From: Verrucomicrobiota bacterium
GTDB taxonomy: Bacteria; Verrucomicrobiota; Verrucomicrobiia; Limisphaerales; J093
Assembly: GCA_016871715.1 (NCBI GenBank)
Contig: VHCO01000036.1
Span: 1-43,767, forward strand
Reading direction: 5' to 3'
Length of the DNA: 43,767 bases
Of the stretch, positions 7,464-16,456 are shown piece by piece. Under the pieces are notes generated by a model that saw only the letters and a list, made by a program, of their open reading frames with translations, was not told the origin of the DNA and did no database searches. Within the stretch, counting starts at the first letter, position 1, and each line of letters begins with the position of its first letter. The translations under genes and the position numbers were made by a program.

Positions 7464-8720
7464 TCACTTCCCGCCGAGGCTGGCCAAGTGCGTCAGGGTA
7501 CGGAAGTAGAGGTGGCCGCCAGCGATTGCGGGTGTTGCGTGGGTGGCTTCGCCCAAGGAGCTACGGCCCAGGAGTTGGAACTGTGGGGCGGCGGCGAGGA
7601 CCACCACTTCGCCCGTATTCGAGGTGCCGTAGAGGTGACCATTGGCGCAAACCGGCGAGCTGAAGTAGTTGCCTCCGACCCGTTCTTGCCACACCAACTC
7701 GCCGCTGGCCAGCTTGGCGCAGGTCACGATGCCACTGTCGCTCCACAGGAAGAGGAGGTCGCCCAGGGCCAAGGGGGAGGGCACGTAAGGTGCGGCCCGC
7801 CGGATTTGGTAGGCGACCTCGGGTGGTTGGCTCCCGATCGGGTCGGGACGGAGCGCCACGACGTAGTTGCCGCCGCCGCCGCTGCCGCAGGAACTGAAGA
7901 TCAAGCCACCGGCGGCGATTGGGGAACTGACGCTCCGTTTGTCCAGGACGCCGTCGACCTGCCAGAGCACCCGACCCTGCAACGCGTCGACGGCGGCGAT
8001 GCCGTCTTCCTGGGTATTGAAGACCAACGCCTCCGCGCCGCCGCTGAGCGGAAAGAGGCAAGGCGTCGAGTAGTCTGACCGACCCGGGCGCCGAGGGACT
8101 TCCCAGCGCAGGGCGCCGGTGGTCGTGTCGACGGCGAGGATTCGCCCGGTCGTGTCATGGTCGACCGCGAGGATTACCAGATCGCGGTGGACGACGGGCG
8201 AATGGCCGGAGCCATGCTCGGTGGTCGAGGTGCCCAGGGGGAGTTCCCAAACCTGACGCCCGGCATGGTCGAGCGCGGTGAGGTAGTAGTTGCGGCCGTC
8301 CTGACGCGGTAGGTAGACGTGGGCGGCATCGACCGCTGGGGTGGCCGAGGCCAGGCTATTGTTGCGATGGGTCGAGTAACGGACTTGCGGGAAGGCTCGG
8401 GTCCAGGCCACGGCGCCGTTGGTGGCCTGGATGGCCAGGAGTTCGAGTTGGCCACCGGCGGGGTCGGCCGCCGTCACGTAGACGTGCTGCCCCCACAACA
8501 CCGGCGAGGCATGTCCGGCGCCCGGCAGCTTGATGCGCCAGTTGTAGTCCGCCGCGGTCCATTGCGTGGGCAGGGGGGTGGCGGTGGAGAGGCCGGAGCC
8601 ATTGGGGCCGCGGAAGCGGGTCCACTCCTGGGTCTGGCTGAGCGGCGCGATGTTCAGCAGGCCCAGCGCGAGCAGGGCAGCGAGAGCGAGGGGGCGGTGG
8701 CGGGCGAGATGTGGTTTCAA
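7464..8720 (-). CDS. Exported PQQ-like beta-propeller protein
   Basis: This 418-residue protein has a signal peptide (LALAALLALGLLNIAPLSQ) followed by EWTRFRGPNGSGL, a motif that opens many planctomycete and verrucomicrobial PQQ-like propellers. Blade repeats follow with the pattern LLAIQATNGAVAWTRAF, YLTALDHAGRQVWELPLG, ILAVDTTTGALRWEVP and IAAVDALQGRVLWQVDG. In these, an AxD...G...W core marks tryptophan-docked blades. The same fold occurs in BamB and quinoprotein dehydrogenases. No calcium/PQQ catalytic set can be identified, so an enzymatic role is not supported. It is separated by 96 bases from the upstream exported protein on the same strand and may share its transcript. Confidence 0.85.
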   Translation of the reverse strand: MKPHLARHRPLALAALLALGLLNIAPLSQTQEWTRFRGPNGSGLSTATPLPTQWTAADYNWRIKLPGAGHASPVLWGQHVYVTAADPAGGQLELLAIQATNGAVAWTRAFPQVRYSTHRNNSLASATPAVDAAHVYLPRQDGRNYYLTALDHAGRQVWELPLGTSTTEHGSGHSPVVHRDLVILAVDHDTTGRILAVDTTTGALRWEVPRRPGRSDYSTPCLFPLSGGAEALVFNTQEDGIAAVDALQGRVLWQVDGVLDKRSVSSPIAAGGLIFSSCGSGGGGNYVVALRPDPIGSQPPEVAYQIRRAAPYVPSPLALGDLLFLWSDSGIVTCAKLASGELVWQERVGGNYFSSPVCANGHLYGTSNTGEVVVLAAAPQFQLLGRSSLGEATHATPAIAGGHLYFRTLTHLASLGGK

Positions 8721-8816
8721 TGGGGTGAGAAGCGCAGGCGCGCGTCGAGTGGATGGTGGCGGATGGGGGTGTCGCGGCGCGGGGTGAGTTCGGCCGAGGG
8801 GGCCTGGGTTCTGAGC

Positions 8817-9623
8817 TCAGAAACCAGAGAAGAACTGTTTCTCGGTTCGCTCGAGGATTCTGCGGGCGTCGCGGTAACGGCTTTTGGCGGGCAAGAAGTA
8901 GGCGGTCCAGGCCGGTCGCGTGGGCATTTGATCGATGGCTTCGAAGAGGGCTTTGATACCCTCGACGCCCAGGCCGGCGTTGAGGGCGGTGCGGGTGCCG
9001 GCGCGCAGGGCGTTTTCCCACTCCGAGTTGGTGAGCACCTCGTTGATGGGGAGTTGGCGGCCCTGGGGCACGTCCACTTGGCGGGCGTATTTTTGGTAGC
9101 GGCCGAGGTAATGGTGGGAGAGGGAGATGCCCACCACGACGCCGACCATCTGATTGAAGTTGCTGATTTGTTCGTTGAGCAGCGCCTCGGTCCAGTACTT
9201 CGGATCGGACACGTTGGGCAGCGGGCGCAGTTCACGTTCGCCGGTTTCCTGCGCCAGGCTGGCCACATAGCGGGCGAAGTAGCCCGGTTCGAGCGTGTCG
9301 ATGGCCTTGGCGTGGGCGACGTTATTGACCAGGTCCAGGAACCCGACCGAGATGAAGACAAAGCGCAGCGACTTGCCCTCGGTGGGGTAGTCACTCAACT
9401 CGATGAACGGTGCTAAGTCGGTGACGACCGAGACCGGCTCGCTGTTGACCAGGCGTTGTTCCTTTTCGGACAGGGTTTTCCATAGGTCCAGCCCCAGCAT
9501 GCGCGCGGCGCGGTAGCCGGTCTGGTAATTGGCCCGGGCGGCCTCGTCTGCGGCTTGCCCTCGGGCCCACGGGGAGCCGAGGAGCAACGCCAGCGCCGCA
9601 CTCATCGCCCAGGGTTTGGTCAT
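8817..9623 (-). CDS. Exported protein of unknown function, possibly a catalytically dead M48-like peptidase
   Basis: This 268-residue protein has a signal peptide (MTKPWAMSAALALLLGSPWARGQA). I do not recognise it as a named family. Its order of elements resembles M48 peptidases: RFVFISVGFLDLVNN (compare the strand and helix 'v.v.sGLLd.v'), then GISLSHHYLGRYQKY where M48 has HExxH followed by a helix. After that come INEVLTNSEWENALRAGTRT and AGLGVEGIKALFEAID, where M48 has a third-ligand Glu and 'AG.dp.a...l..l'. In the presumed zinc motif the first His and the Glu are replaced by Ile and Ser, so hydrolysis is not expected if the alignment is right. An alternative in-frame ATG lies at 9635. 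It precedes the propeller gene on the same strand. Confidence 0.6.
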   Translation of the reverse strand: MTKPWAMSAALALLLGSPWARGQAADEAARANYQTGYRAARMLGLDLWKTLSEKEQRLVNSEPVSVVTDLAPFIELSDYPTEGKSLRFVFISVGFLDLVNNVAHAKAIDTLEPGYFARYVASLAQETGERELRPLPNVSDPKYWTEALLNEQISNFNQMVGVVVGISLSHHYLGRYQKYARQVDVPQGRQLPINEVLTNSEWENALRAGTRTALNAGLGVEGIKALFEAIDQMPTRPAWTAYFLPAKSRYRDARRILERTEKQFFSGF

Positions 9624-9805
9624 GGCACTTAGCATGGAGTTGTCCGGTCGTTGCCGGCGGCGCGCTTGCAGGCCGCGCGGCCGGGACAAGATGCGGAGCC
9701 TGAGGCTCCCGGTCAAACTGTTTGCGTGCACCCGGGCACCTGCATGCGCCGGCGGCTTGCGGTGGCGGGTTGCGTCTTGGACGGCTGGGTGTCAGAGTCC
9801 GAGCG
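9624..9805. repeat. Divergent intergenic region with a REP-like hairpin
   Basis: The region between two divergent genes contains the perfect hairpin GGAGCC-TGA-GGCTCC at about 9686-9700, preceded by GGGACAAGATGC. This wording resembles the aagat-loop palindrome at 362-380. No convincing promoter was found for either flanking gene. Confidence 0.35.
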
Positions 9806-10987
9806 ATGAAGTACCGACGTTTTGGCCGCACCGAACTCGAGTTGCCCGTCTTGTCCTGCGGCGGGATGCGTTACCAGCACAAGTGGCAGGACACGGCGCT
9901 CGAGGAGATACCGGCTGCGAGCCAGGCGAACCTCGAGGCCACGATTGTGCGCGCGCTGGAATTAGGGATTCACCACATCGAGACCGCGCGCGGGTACGGC
10001 ACCTCCGAGATGCAGCTCGGCCAGGTTTTGCCGCGGTTGCCGCGCGAGCGGATCTTGGTTCAAACCAAGGTGGCGCCCAGTGCGGATCCGGAGGAGTTCT
10101 TGCGGAGGTTCGATCGTTCGATGAAGTACTTGGGTTTGGACTACGTGGATCTGCTCGCCTTGCACGGGATCAACCACGCGCAGTTCCTCGAGTGGTCGCT
10201 GCGACCGGGCGGTTGTGTGGCGGCGGCGCGCAAGCTCCAGCGCGAGGGCCGCTGCCGTTTCGTTGGGTTCTCGAGCCATGCCACCACGGACATCATTCTG
10301 GAGGCGGTGACCAGCGACCAGTTCGACTATGTGAATGTCCACTGGTACTTTGTGAACGAGCTGAACTGGCCGGCGATCGTGGCGGCCGAGGCGCGAGACA
10401 TGGGGGTGTTCATCATCAGCCCGAACGACAAGGGGGGCAAATTGTACCACCCGCCGCGCAAGCTGGTCGATCTCTGCGCGCCGCTCACGCCGATGCAGTT
10501 CAACGACCTTTACTGCCTGGCGCGACCGCAGGTGCACACGATCAGTTGCGGTGCCGCGCGGCCGGAGGATTTCGACGAGCACGTGGCGGCGCTGGCGTAT
10601 TGGGATCGGTTGGCGGCGACGGTGGCTCCGATCGAGCAACGGTTGCGGGCCGAGCTCGAGCGGGCGCTGGGCGCGGACTGGTACCAGCATTGGGGTGACG
10701 GAATTCCCGAATACGTCGGGCTCCCGGGCCAGGTCAACGTGAAAGAGATCCTGCGCCTCTGGACCTACGCGCGAGCGCTGGACCTGGTGGATTGGGGGAA
10801 GATGCGCTACAACCTGCTCGGCCAGGGGGACCACTGGTTTCCAGGCGCGAACGCTGCCACCTTCGACGACGCGGCCATGCGCCAGGCCGTGGCCGCTAGT
10901 CCCTTTGCCGACCGAATCGTGGGGATCTTGCGCGAGGCTCACGCCCTGCTGTTCGAGGCGCCCCAGGTCCGGCTCAGCCAGAGCTAA
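9806..10987 (+). CDS. Aldo/keto reductase family protein
   Basis: This is a 393-residue cytoplasmic NAD(P)H-dependent oxidoreductase of the AKR superfamily. [20 protein letters not shown] is the usual first strand, and [17 protein letters not shown] is the AKR signature, with Glu where many members have the catalytic-tetrad Asp. Lys of VQTKVAPS, Tyr of the ARGYG motif and His of LLALHGINH complete the set. The barrel continues through [10 protein letters not shown] and [11 protein letters not shown]. The C-terminal 100 residues extend beyond the barrel, as in the larger AKR subgroup that carries a ferredoxin-like tail, but no cysteine cluster is visible here. The substrate is unknown. The ATG at 9806 gives the canonical N-terminus. 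Confidence 0.88.
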   Translation: MKYRRFGRTELELPVLSCGGMRYQHKWQDTALEEIPAASQANLEATIVRALELGIHHIETARGYGTSEMQLGQVLPRLPRERILVQTKVAPSADPEEFLRRFDRSMKYLGLDYVDLLALHGINHAQFLEWSLRPGGCVAAARKLQREGRCRFVGFSSHATTDIILEAVTSDQFDYVNVHWYFVNELNWPAIVAAEARDMGVFIISPNDKGGKLYHPPRKLVDLCAPLTPMQFNDLYCLARPQVHTISCGAARPEDFDEHVAALAYWDRLAATVAPIEQRLRAELERALGADWYQHWGDGIPEYVGLPGQVNVKEILRLWTYARALDLVDWGKMRYNLLGQGDHWFPGANAATFDDAAMRQAVAASPFADRIVGILREAHALLFEAPQVRLSQS

Positions 10988-11089
10988 GCTGGCTCGCGGC
11001 CCGGTGCGCCTCGTGATACGGCGGCCAACTCGAGGCGGCGTGACGCTCGGGGGGGCCCGGGGCAGGGCGGGATCGTCGGACCTGCAATT

Positions 11090-12205
11090 TCAGCGGGCTT
11101 TGAGGGCTTCGGGGTTGAGCGGTTGCAGGTCCTTGGGCACGAACTGGCCGTCTTTGCGGATCAGTTCGCCGTCGAACCAGACCTCGCCCCCGCCCCAATC
11201 CGGTCGCTGGATCAGCACCATGTCCCAGTGGACGGCCGACCGGTTGCCGTTATCGCACTCCTCGTAGGCTTGGCCCGGGGTGAAATGGAGCGATCCGGCG
11301 ATCTTCTCGTCGAAGAGAATGTCGCACATGGGCCGTTGGATGTGAGGATTGAAGCCGAGGGAGAACTCGCCGACATACCGGGCGCCGGGGTCGGTATCGA
11401 GGATTTCGTTGAGCCGGCGCGTGTCGCTGGCGGTGGCCTGGACGACCTTGCCGGCGCGGAACTCGAGCCGGACATTCTCGAAGCGTGAGCCGGCGTAGAG
11501 GGTGGGCGTGTTAAACTGAATTGCGCCTTCGACAGAGTTCTTGACGGGACAGGAGAAGACTTCGCCGTCGGGGATGTTCCGCAAGCCGTCGCAGGGCTTG
11601 GCGCCGATGCCCTTGATGCTGAAGGTGAGGTCGGTGCCCGGGCCCTTGAGTTGGACTCGGTCGGCGCGCTGCATGCGGCGTACGAGCGGTTTCATTGCCC
11701 GGGCCATCTTGCGGTAATCCATGGTGCACACGTCGAAGTAGAAATCCTCGAACGCTTCGGTGCTCATGTTGGCTGCCTGGGCCATGCTCGGCGTCGGCCA
11801 GCGGAGGACCACCCAGCGCGTTCGGTTCACCCGATAGTCGAGGACCGGTCGCAGGCTCTTGGTGTAGAGGGCCAGGAGTTGGCTTGGCACATCGGCCGTT
11901 TCACTCGCGTTGGCACTGCCGCGAATGGCGATGTAGGCCTGCATTTTCTTCATGCGATACAACTCGAGGTCTCGCACCAGCGCCGCGTGTTCCGGCGTCG
12001 TTCCCAGCATGATCTCGCGGTTCACGCGCGGATGCCGCACCTCGACGATCGGGGTTGCGCCCGCGTTACGCACCGCGCGCATGAGTTCGACGGTGAACGG
12101 GTCCGGCGTGTCGATCATGTCCAACAAGACATGGTCGCCTCGCTTCAGGGCGGTCGAGTACTTGACGAGCACTTGGGCCAGCTTCGCGTAGCGTGGATCT
12201 GTCAT
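11090..12205 (-). CDS. M29-family aminopeptidase
   Basis: This 371-residue metallo-aminopeptidase resembles AmpS and aminopeptidase T (family M29), cytoplasmic enzymes that remove N-terminal residues using a two-metal site. The expected ligand motifs are present in order: NIPDGEVF (first Glu), ARYVGEFSLG (second Glu), SLHFTPGQAY (His and Tyr), and SAVHWDMVL (His and Asp). The N-terminal domain holds the stretch beginning MTDPRYAKLAQVLVKYS. The ATG at 12205 was chosen because upstream sequence in the frame has no family match. It is convergent with the aldo/keto reductase gene and divergent from rpmE, with 600 bases between. The length is slightly below the usual 400-410 residues. Confidence 0.88.
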   Translation of the reverse strand: MTDPRYAKLAQVLVKYSTALKRGDHVLLDMIDTPDPFTVELMRAVRNAGATPIVEVRHPRVNREIMLGTTPEHAALVRDLELYRMKKMQAYIAIRGSANASETADVPSQLLALYTKSLRPVLDYRVNRTRWVVLRWPTPSMAQAANMSTEAFEDFYFDVCTMDYRKMARAMKPLVRRMQRADRVQLKGPGTDLTFSIKGIGAKPCDGLRNIPDGEVFSCPVKNSVEGAIQFNTPTLYAGSRFENVRLEFRAGKVVQATASDTRRLNEILDTDPGARYVGEFSLGFNPHIQRPMCDILFDEKIAGSLHFTPGQAYEECDNGNRSAVHWDMVLIQRPDWGGGEVWFDGELIRKDGQFVPKDLQPLNPEALKAR

Positions 12206-12584
12206 GATGGGCCCGGAGCGTAGGGCCGCGCGATCGTACGGTCGAGTAGGAATTCCGACCGTGGCTTGGCTGAGGCAAACTGGGCAGGTCGCGGCACAGT
12301 GGACAGAAGGCGGCAACGGGCCGGCGGCATGCCGGCGGCGCGTCCAACGCGTCTGGGTTGGCGTCGGCAGGGCCGGTGGGATTCTCGGAACTGCCACTGT
12401 TGCCGGTTGGTATGGCTCGTGCTCTTTGAGGTGCGTATGCAAAGAATACAAAGTTTCGGCGACAGGAACCGCGTATTCCCCTCCGCCCTCGCTCTCATGG
12501 CGGGGTGCACCCTCGTTCCTCCTTGGCCCTCCTTGAGCGTCGGGTTGCAGTGACCCGGCGTCCCGCTGGATTGGTAAGTCGCCT

Positions 12585-12608
12585 GGCGGCCGTGGATTCA
12601 CGGCCGCC
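12585..12608. repeat. Perfect 10-bp stem-loop
   Basis: GGCGGCCGTG and CACGGCCGCC pair perfectly around GATT. The bases after it (TGTTCTCT) are only weakly T-rich, so it is not a clear terminator for any gene. It may be a repeat element or a regulatory structure. Confidence 0.5.
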
Positions 12609-12756
12609 TGTTCTCTATGGAGGCAGGCTCGGGCTTCCTGGTGGGCCGGCTGGAAGGTCGGCGGTACGGCCGGCCGGTTCATAGGGCGGTCGGGCGTCTG
12701 TGCACAGGGTGGTTTTGGGGTCTAGGGGTCCGAGCTAGGGCGAGCGAAATTCCAGC

Positions 12757-12784
12757 TTGTCAAGCGGCGGCCAGATGCTACTTT
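12757..12784 (+). promoter_or_regulatory. Candidate rpmE promoter
   Basis: TTGTCA (12757-12762), a 16-base spacer, and TACTTT (12779-12784) preceded by GC lie about 22 bases upstream of the rpmE ATG. Confidence 0.55.
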
Positions 12785-12805
12785 CTGCGCCCTTTGGCAT
12801 TTGGT

Positions 12806-13060
12806 ATGAGAGCCGACATACACCCGAAGTACCAGGTCGCAGAAGTCCGCTGTGCCTGTGGCAACTCGTTTAAGACGCGCTCGACCCGGTCCGTGATCGT
12901 GGTCGGCATCTGCAACGTGTGCCATCCCTTCTACACCGGCCAACAGAAATTCGTGGATACCGCCGGGCGCGTGGACAAGTTCCAGCAGCGCATGGCCAAG
13001 ACCCAGGCGGTCCAGGCCGCCCAGGCGGCGGCCGCCTCGAGCAAGAAACGGCGCAAGTAG
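12806..13060 (+). CDS. rpmE: 50S ribosomal protein L31, zinc-binding type
   Basis: This 84-residue L31 sits at the central protuberance of the 50S subunit and bridges to the 30S head. It is the C+ type, with Cys16, Cys18, Cys36 and Cys39 (RCACGNSF and [13 protein letters not shown]) forming a zinc site. MRADIHPKY at the N-terminus is canonical. The C-terminus is extended by an Ala/Gln/Lys-rich basic tail ([13 protein letters not shown]), somewhat longer than in E. coli. An in-frame upstream extension is rejected because family members begin at this Met. A strong terminator follows immediately, so it is probably monocistronic. Confidence 0.96.
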   Translation: MRADIHPKYQVAEVRCACGNSFKTRSTRSVIVVGICNVCHPFYTGQQKFVDTAGRVDKFQQRMAKTQAVQAAQAAAASSKKRRK

Positions 13061-13069
13061 CTTCGGCCA

Positions 13070-13116
13070 GACTCCCGCCCGCCGCGCTTGCCCGCGTGGC
13101 GGGCGGAGTCTTTTTC
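13070..13116 (+). terminator. Rho-independent terminator after rpmE
   Basis: The arms GACTCCCGCCCGCC and GGCGGGCGGAGTC pair around a short loop. The second arm ends at 13110 and is followed by TTTTT and C. Confidence 0.85.
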
Positions 13117-13233
13117 GGCCGCGCGATCGCCCCTGGCAGGGACTCCCGAGTGCGGAGTCAGGTGAGCCTCGGCGGGTCGCGGGAGGCGCCATCTGACGCC
13201 CTTTTGATTCACCGCCCCGAGTTGGTTTGACTC

Positions 13234-14310
13234 ATGGACTTGCGACCTCACCTCGAGAAATTCGAGCAGCGATTGAGCGAAGTCGAGGCTTCGCTGAGCG
13301 ATCCGCGCGTGCTCGAGAGCCCGGCTCGGATGCAGGAGTTGGGCCGGGAATACGCCCGGCTTAAGGAACTGACCGATGTTGGCGCGGCTTACCGGAAGGC
13401 CTTGGCCGAGTTGGCGGCCAACCGGGCCCTGCTGACCTCGGAGACGGAGGCGGAGTTGCTCGAGTTGGCGCGCGAGGACGTGGCGCGGCTCGAGGCCGAG
13501 ACGCAGCGCCTGGGCCAGCGCGTGCTCGAGGGCCTGGTCCCGCCCGACCCGACCGACTCGCGTAACACCATTATTGAAATTCGCGCTGGGGCCGGGGGTT
13601 CGGAGTCGGCCCTCTTTGCGGCCGATCTGTACCGCATGTTCACTCGCTATGCGGAGGCGCACCGCTGGAAGGTCGAGACGATGGACTCGAGCGCATCCGC
13701 CTTGGGCGGGTTCAAGGAGGTTGTTTTCAGCATCTCGGGGACTGATGTGTTCAAGCGGATGAAGTACGAAAGCGGTGTCCACCGCGTGCAGCGGGTGCCG
13801 GCCACCGAAGCCCAGGGCCGCATCCACACCAGCACGGCCACCGTGGCTGTGCTCCCCGAGGCGGAGGAAGTGGACATCGAGGTCAAGCCCGAGGACCTCG
13901 AGGTCACGGTCTGCCGCGCGTCCGGTCCCGGCGGTCAAGGGGTGAACACCACCGATTCGGCGGTGCAGATCCTGCACAAACCCAGCGGGTTGATCGTGCG
14001 TTGTGCCGACGAACGTTCGCAGCAGAAGAACAAGGCCAAAGCCATGAAGGTGCTGCGCACCCGCTTGCTGGACCGGAAGATCGCCGAGGAGAACGCGCGC
14101 TACGCCGCTCAGCGCAAAGCCCAAGTGGGGACCGGCGAACGCAACGAGAAGATCCGCACCTACAACTTCCCCCAAAACCGCGTCACCGATCATCGCATCG
14201 AGTTGAGCCTCCATAACCTGCCGGTGGTGATGGACGGCGCCTTGGATGGCTTGATCGAGCCCCTCATGGCGCACGCACTCGACGAGAAGCTCGCCGCGCT
14301 CAAAGTGTGA
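13234..14310 (+). CDS. prfA: Peptide chain release factor 1
   Basis: RF1 (358 residues) reads UAA and UAG stop codons in the ribosome and triggers peptide release. The stop-recognition motif PAT lies at residues 189-191, and the catalytic GGQ at residues 233-235 within GPGGQGVNTTDSAV, where Gln is N5-methylated in most bacteria. The coiled N-terminal domain and the C-terminal helix are of normal length. A 64-base gap separates it from the HAD gene, so the two are likely co-transcribed. The prmC methyltransferase often found next to prfA is not in the window. Confidence 0.97.
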   Translation: MDLRPHLEKFEQRLSEVEASLSDPRVLESPARMQELGREYARLKELTDVGAAYRKALAELAANRALLTSETEAELLELAREDVARLEAETQRLGQRVLEGLVPPDPTDSRNTIIEIRAGAGGSESALFAADLYRMFTRYAEAHRWKVETMDSSASALGGFKEVVFSISGTDVFKRMKYESGVHRVQRVPATEAQGRIHTSTATVAVLPEAEEVDIEVKPEDLEVTVCRASGPGGQGVNTTDSAVQILHKPSGLIVRCADERSQQKNKAKAMKVLRTRLLDRKIAEENARYAAQRKAQVGTGERNEKIRTYNFPQNRVTDHRIELSLHNLPVVMDGALDGLIEPLMAHALDEKLAALKV

Positions 14311-14374
14311 GTCGCCCCGCGCCACCGGCCCTCCCGGGCCGAGGCTGCGGCCCGCTTCTCCTTACCCTCTGCCG

Positions 14375-14977
14375 ATGAATCGTTCCGACCCCCGACCCAT
14401 CGAAGGCCTGATCTTCGACTGCGACGGCACGCTGGCCGACTCGATGCCCCTGCATTGGCGAGCTTGGCAGGCCGTCTCCGCCCGGCACGGGTTCCAGTTC
14501 TCCGAGAGCCGCTTCTATGCCCTCGGCGGTGTGCCTTCGCGCGACATCCTCAAGACCCTCAGCCTCGAACAGGGTGTAGCCTTGGATCACTTGGCGGTGG
14601 CCAAAGAGAAGGAGGCCGAGTACCTGCCGTTGATCCAGCAAGTCGAGCCGATCAACGCCGTCGTGGCCATCGTGCGCGCTCATCAGGGTCGGCTCCCGAT
14701 GGCGGTCGCCTCGGGGGGCACACACCGCGTCATCGGCCAGGTGCTCGACCATCTGGGCCTGCGGCACCTCTTCCATGCCGTGGTCACCAGCGAAGATGTG
14801 ACCCGCCAAAAACCGGCGCCGGACATCTTTCTCGAAGCCGCCCGGCGCTTAGGCGTGCCGCCGACCCATTGCCGCGCGTACGAAGACACGGACTTGGGCC
14901 TGCAGGCGATCCGTGCCGCGGGCATGAAAGCCGTGGACGTGCGCCTCATGGGCCGAATGCCTGCGGTCGACCGATAG
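14375..14977 (+). CDS. HAD-superfamily phosphatase (beta-phosphoglucomutase/YqaB-like)
   Basis: This is a 200-residue cytoplasmic HAD hydrolase with a C1 helical cap. Motif I is LIFDCDGTLADS, with Asp15 as nucleophile and Asp17 as general acid. Motif II is VASGGTHR, motif III is the Lys of RQKPAPDIF, and motif IV is the acidic YEDTDLGLQA. This set and length fit the group of sugar-phosphate phosphatases that includes YqaB (fructose-1-phosphatase) and beta-phosphoglucomutase. The Asp-x-Asp followed by GTLADSMP is typical. The exact substrate cannot be read from the sequence. It is convergent with the permease gene downstream. Confidence 0.88.
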   Translation: MNRSDPRPIEGLIFDCDGTLADSMPLHWRAWQAVSARHGFQFSESRFYALGGVPSRDILKTLSLEQGVALDHLAVAKEKEAEYLPLIQQVEPINAVVAIVRAHQGRLPMAVASGGTHRVIGQVLDHLGLRHLFHAVVTSEDVTRQKPAPDIFLEAARRLGVPPTHCRAYEDTDLGLQAIRAAGMKAVDVRLMGRMPAVDR

Positions 14978-15071
14978 GTCAAGCGGCCGTGCCTGGGGGA
15001 CGGCCCGGACCGGCGGTGTCGAACCGGTGCGTTGCCCAGTGTTCGGCCGGCTCGGCATGGTCCGGCGCCGG

Positions 15072-16385
15072 TCAGGTTTCGCGCCGCCGCCACACGTAAC
15101 GGAACATGAGCACGCGCAGGGCGGCGGTGAGTGGAATGGCCAAGATGCCGCCGATCAAGCCGCCCATCAGGGTGGTGCCGACCATGACGGCGATGATGAT
15201 CGTCAGCGGATGCAGCCCTACGCGGTCGCCCATGATCTTGGGGGAGATGACCAAGCCCTCGAGGGCTTGGACGACCGCAAACACCGCCAGGACCAACAGC
15301 GGATGGAGCCAATCGCCAAACTGAACGAATGCCACGATCAGCGCGGTGGCGCAGGTCACAATCGCGCCGAGGAATGGGATGATGGTCAGAAAGGTGGCCA
15401 TAACGCCGATGAGCACGGCGTACGGCAAGCCGATGATCAGGAAGCCGATGGTGTAGAGGACGCCGTCGCAGATCGCCACCAGGACCTGCCCGCGAAAGAA
15501 AGCGATCAAATAGTTGTTGATCGCGTTGAGCACAAACACCAACTCGTCCTTGAACTCCGACTTGGTCAAGGGCAGGTAGTCGGTCCAGTTGGACTCGATG
15601 CCGCGCTTCTCGAGTAGGAAATAGAAGGTGTAGATCGGAACCAACGCCAGACCCGCCAACACCCCAAACCACGACGCGACTTTGCTCACCTGACCGAAAA
15701 GCCACGAGCCAATCTGCGGCACCACCTTCGCCAGCCAACCCGTCGCCGATTGTAGAAGGTCCGGGTCCAAGTACTGGCTCAGGAAGGCCAACGCCTCCCC
15801 TCCACCCCCGCCGCCGCGCGCCGCGGGTTGGGCCGGCGCGGCGCCCACCTGGTTAGTGCTCGCCAGATCGCCCGGTGCCGGCGGCGGGTTGGTCGTTGTC
15901 GTCGGGGTCGAGGATGGATCGTTCGCGGCGGGGGGCGCGTTGGTGAGCCCTGGCGACTCGACGGGCACGTGCAGAAATCGCAGCAGGGGCGCAGGGGGAT
16001 GGCTGACCCAATCCTCGACGCGGGTCTGGATGCGTTGCGCGTAGGTGGGGATCTTGCGGGCGAGTTGGCGGGTCTCGACCACGAGTTGCGGCACCACACT
16101 GGCGAATAATCCCACCACCAACACCAGCGCCAAGGCGAAGACGCAGAGAATCGCCCGCGTGCGCGGCAGGCCGCGGCTCTCGAATCGGTCGACCACCGGG
16201 TCCAGCAGGTACGCAATCACGCCAGCCACCGCAAGCGGCATGAGCACGGGTGAGAGGCGGCCGATCGCCAGGCCCAAACCCCACAACAACCCCACCAACA
16301 ACGCCAGCAGCACCGCCACGGCAAACCCGGTAATCGCGGACCAGATCACTCGCGCCTGCTTTTCGCTGGGAGCTGGGAAACTCAT
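15072..16385 (-). CDS. AI-2E/PerM family membrane permease
   Basis: This 437-residue integral membrane protein is of the AI-2E transporter family (UPF0118), which exports small molecules or works as a cation antiporter in different members. Hydrophobic helices lie at about residues 15-35, 40-70 and 80-105, with further helices in the C-terminal half (FLIIGLPYAVLIGVMATFL, LTIIPFLGAIVTCATALIV and ALEGLVISPKIMG, a family signature). Between the third helix and the conserved half lies an unusual Pro/Thr/Ala/Gly-rich linker, about residues 150-205. The ATG at 16385 (MSFPAPSEKQ) was chosen; the longer frame upstream is the shadow of proC. It lies 71 bases downstream of proC on the same strand, so it is probably in the same operon. 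Confidence 0.85.
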   Translation of the reverse strand: MSFPAPSEKQARVIWSAITGFAVAVLLALLVGLLWGLGLAIGRLSPVLMPLAVAGVIAYLLDPVVDRFESRGLPRTRAILCVFALALVLVVGLFASVVPQLVVETRQLARKIPTYAQRIQTRVEDWVSHPPAPLLRFLHVPVESPGLTNAPPAANDPSSTPTTTTNPPPAPGDLASTNQVGAAPAQPAARGGGGGGEALAFLSQYLDPDLLQSATGWLAKVVPQIGSWLFGQVSKVASWFGVLAGLALVPIYTFYFLLEKRGIESNWTDYLPLTKSEFKDELVFVLNAINNYLIAFFRGQVLVAICDGVLYTIGFLIIGLPYAVLIGVMATFLTIIPFLGAIVTCATALIVAFVQFGDWLHPLLVLAVFAVVQALEGLVISPKIMGDRVGLHPLTIIIAVMVGTTLMGGLIGGILAIPLTAALRVLMFRYVWRRRET

Positions 16386-16456
16386 CGGCGGAGATCGGCG
16401 CCTTTCATGGTTCTCCGGAGTCAACCGGTTGCCGAACGACGGGGTGGAGCTCGGTT

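Larger units (their letters stand above)
12206..12805. other. 600-base gene-free interval between divergent genes
   Basis: No credible coding sequence was found on either strand. It holds a strong hairpin (12585-12608) and the probable rpmE promoter (12757-12784). A low-complexity C/T-rich stretch lies near 12478-12540. Nothing else is recognisable. Confidence 0.6.

Noticed and set aside
12204..12536. A 110-residue plus-strand frame between the aminopeptidase gene and rpmE
   Set aside because: No start context, no domain, and a composition that follows the local base composition.
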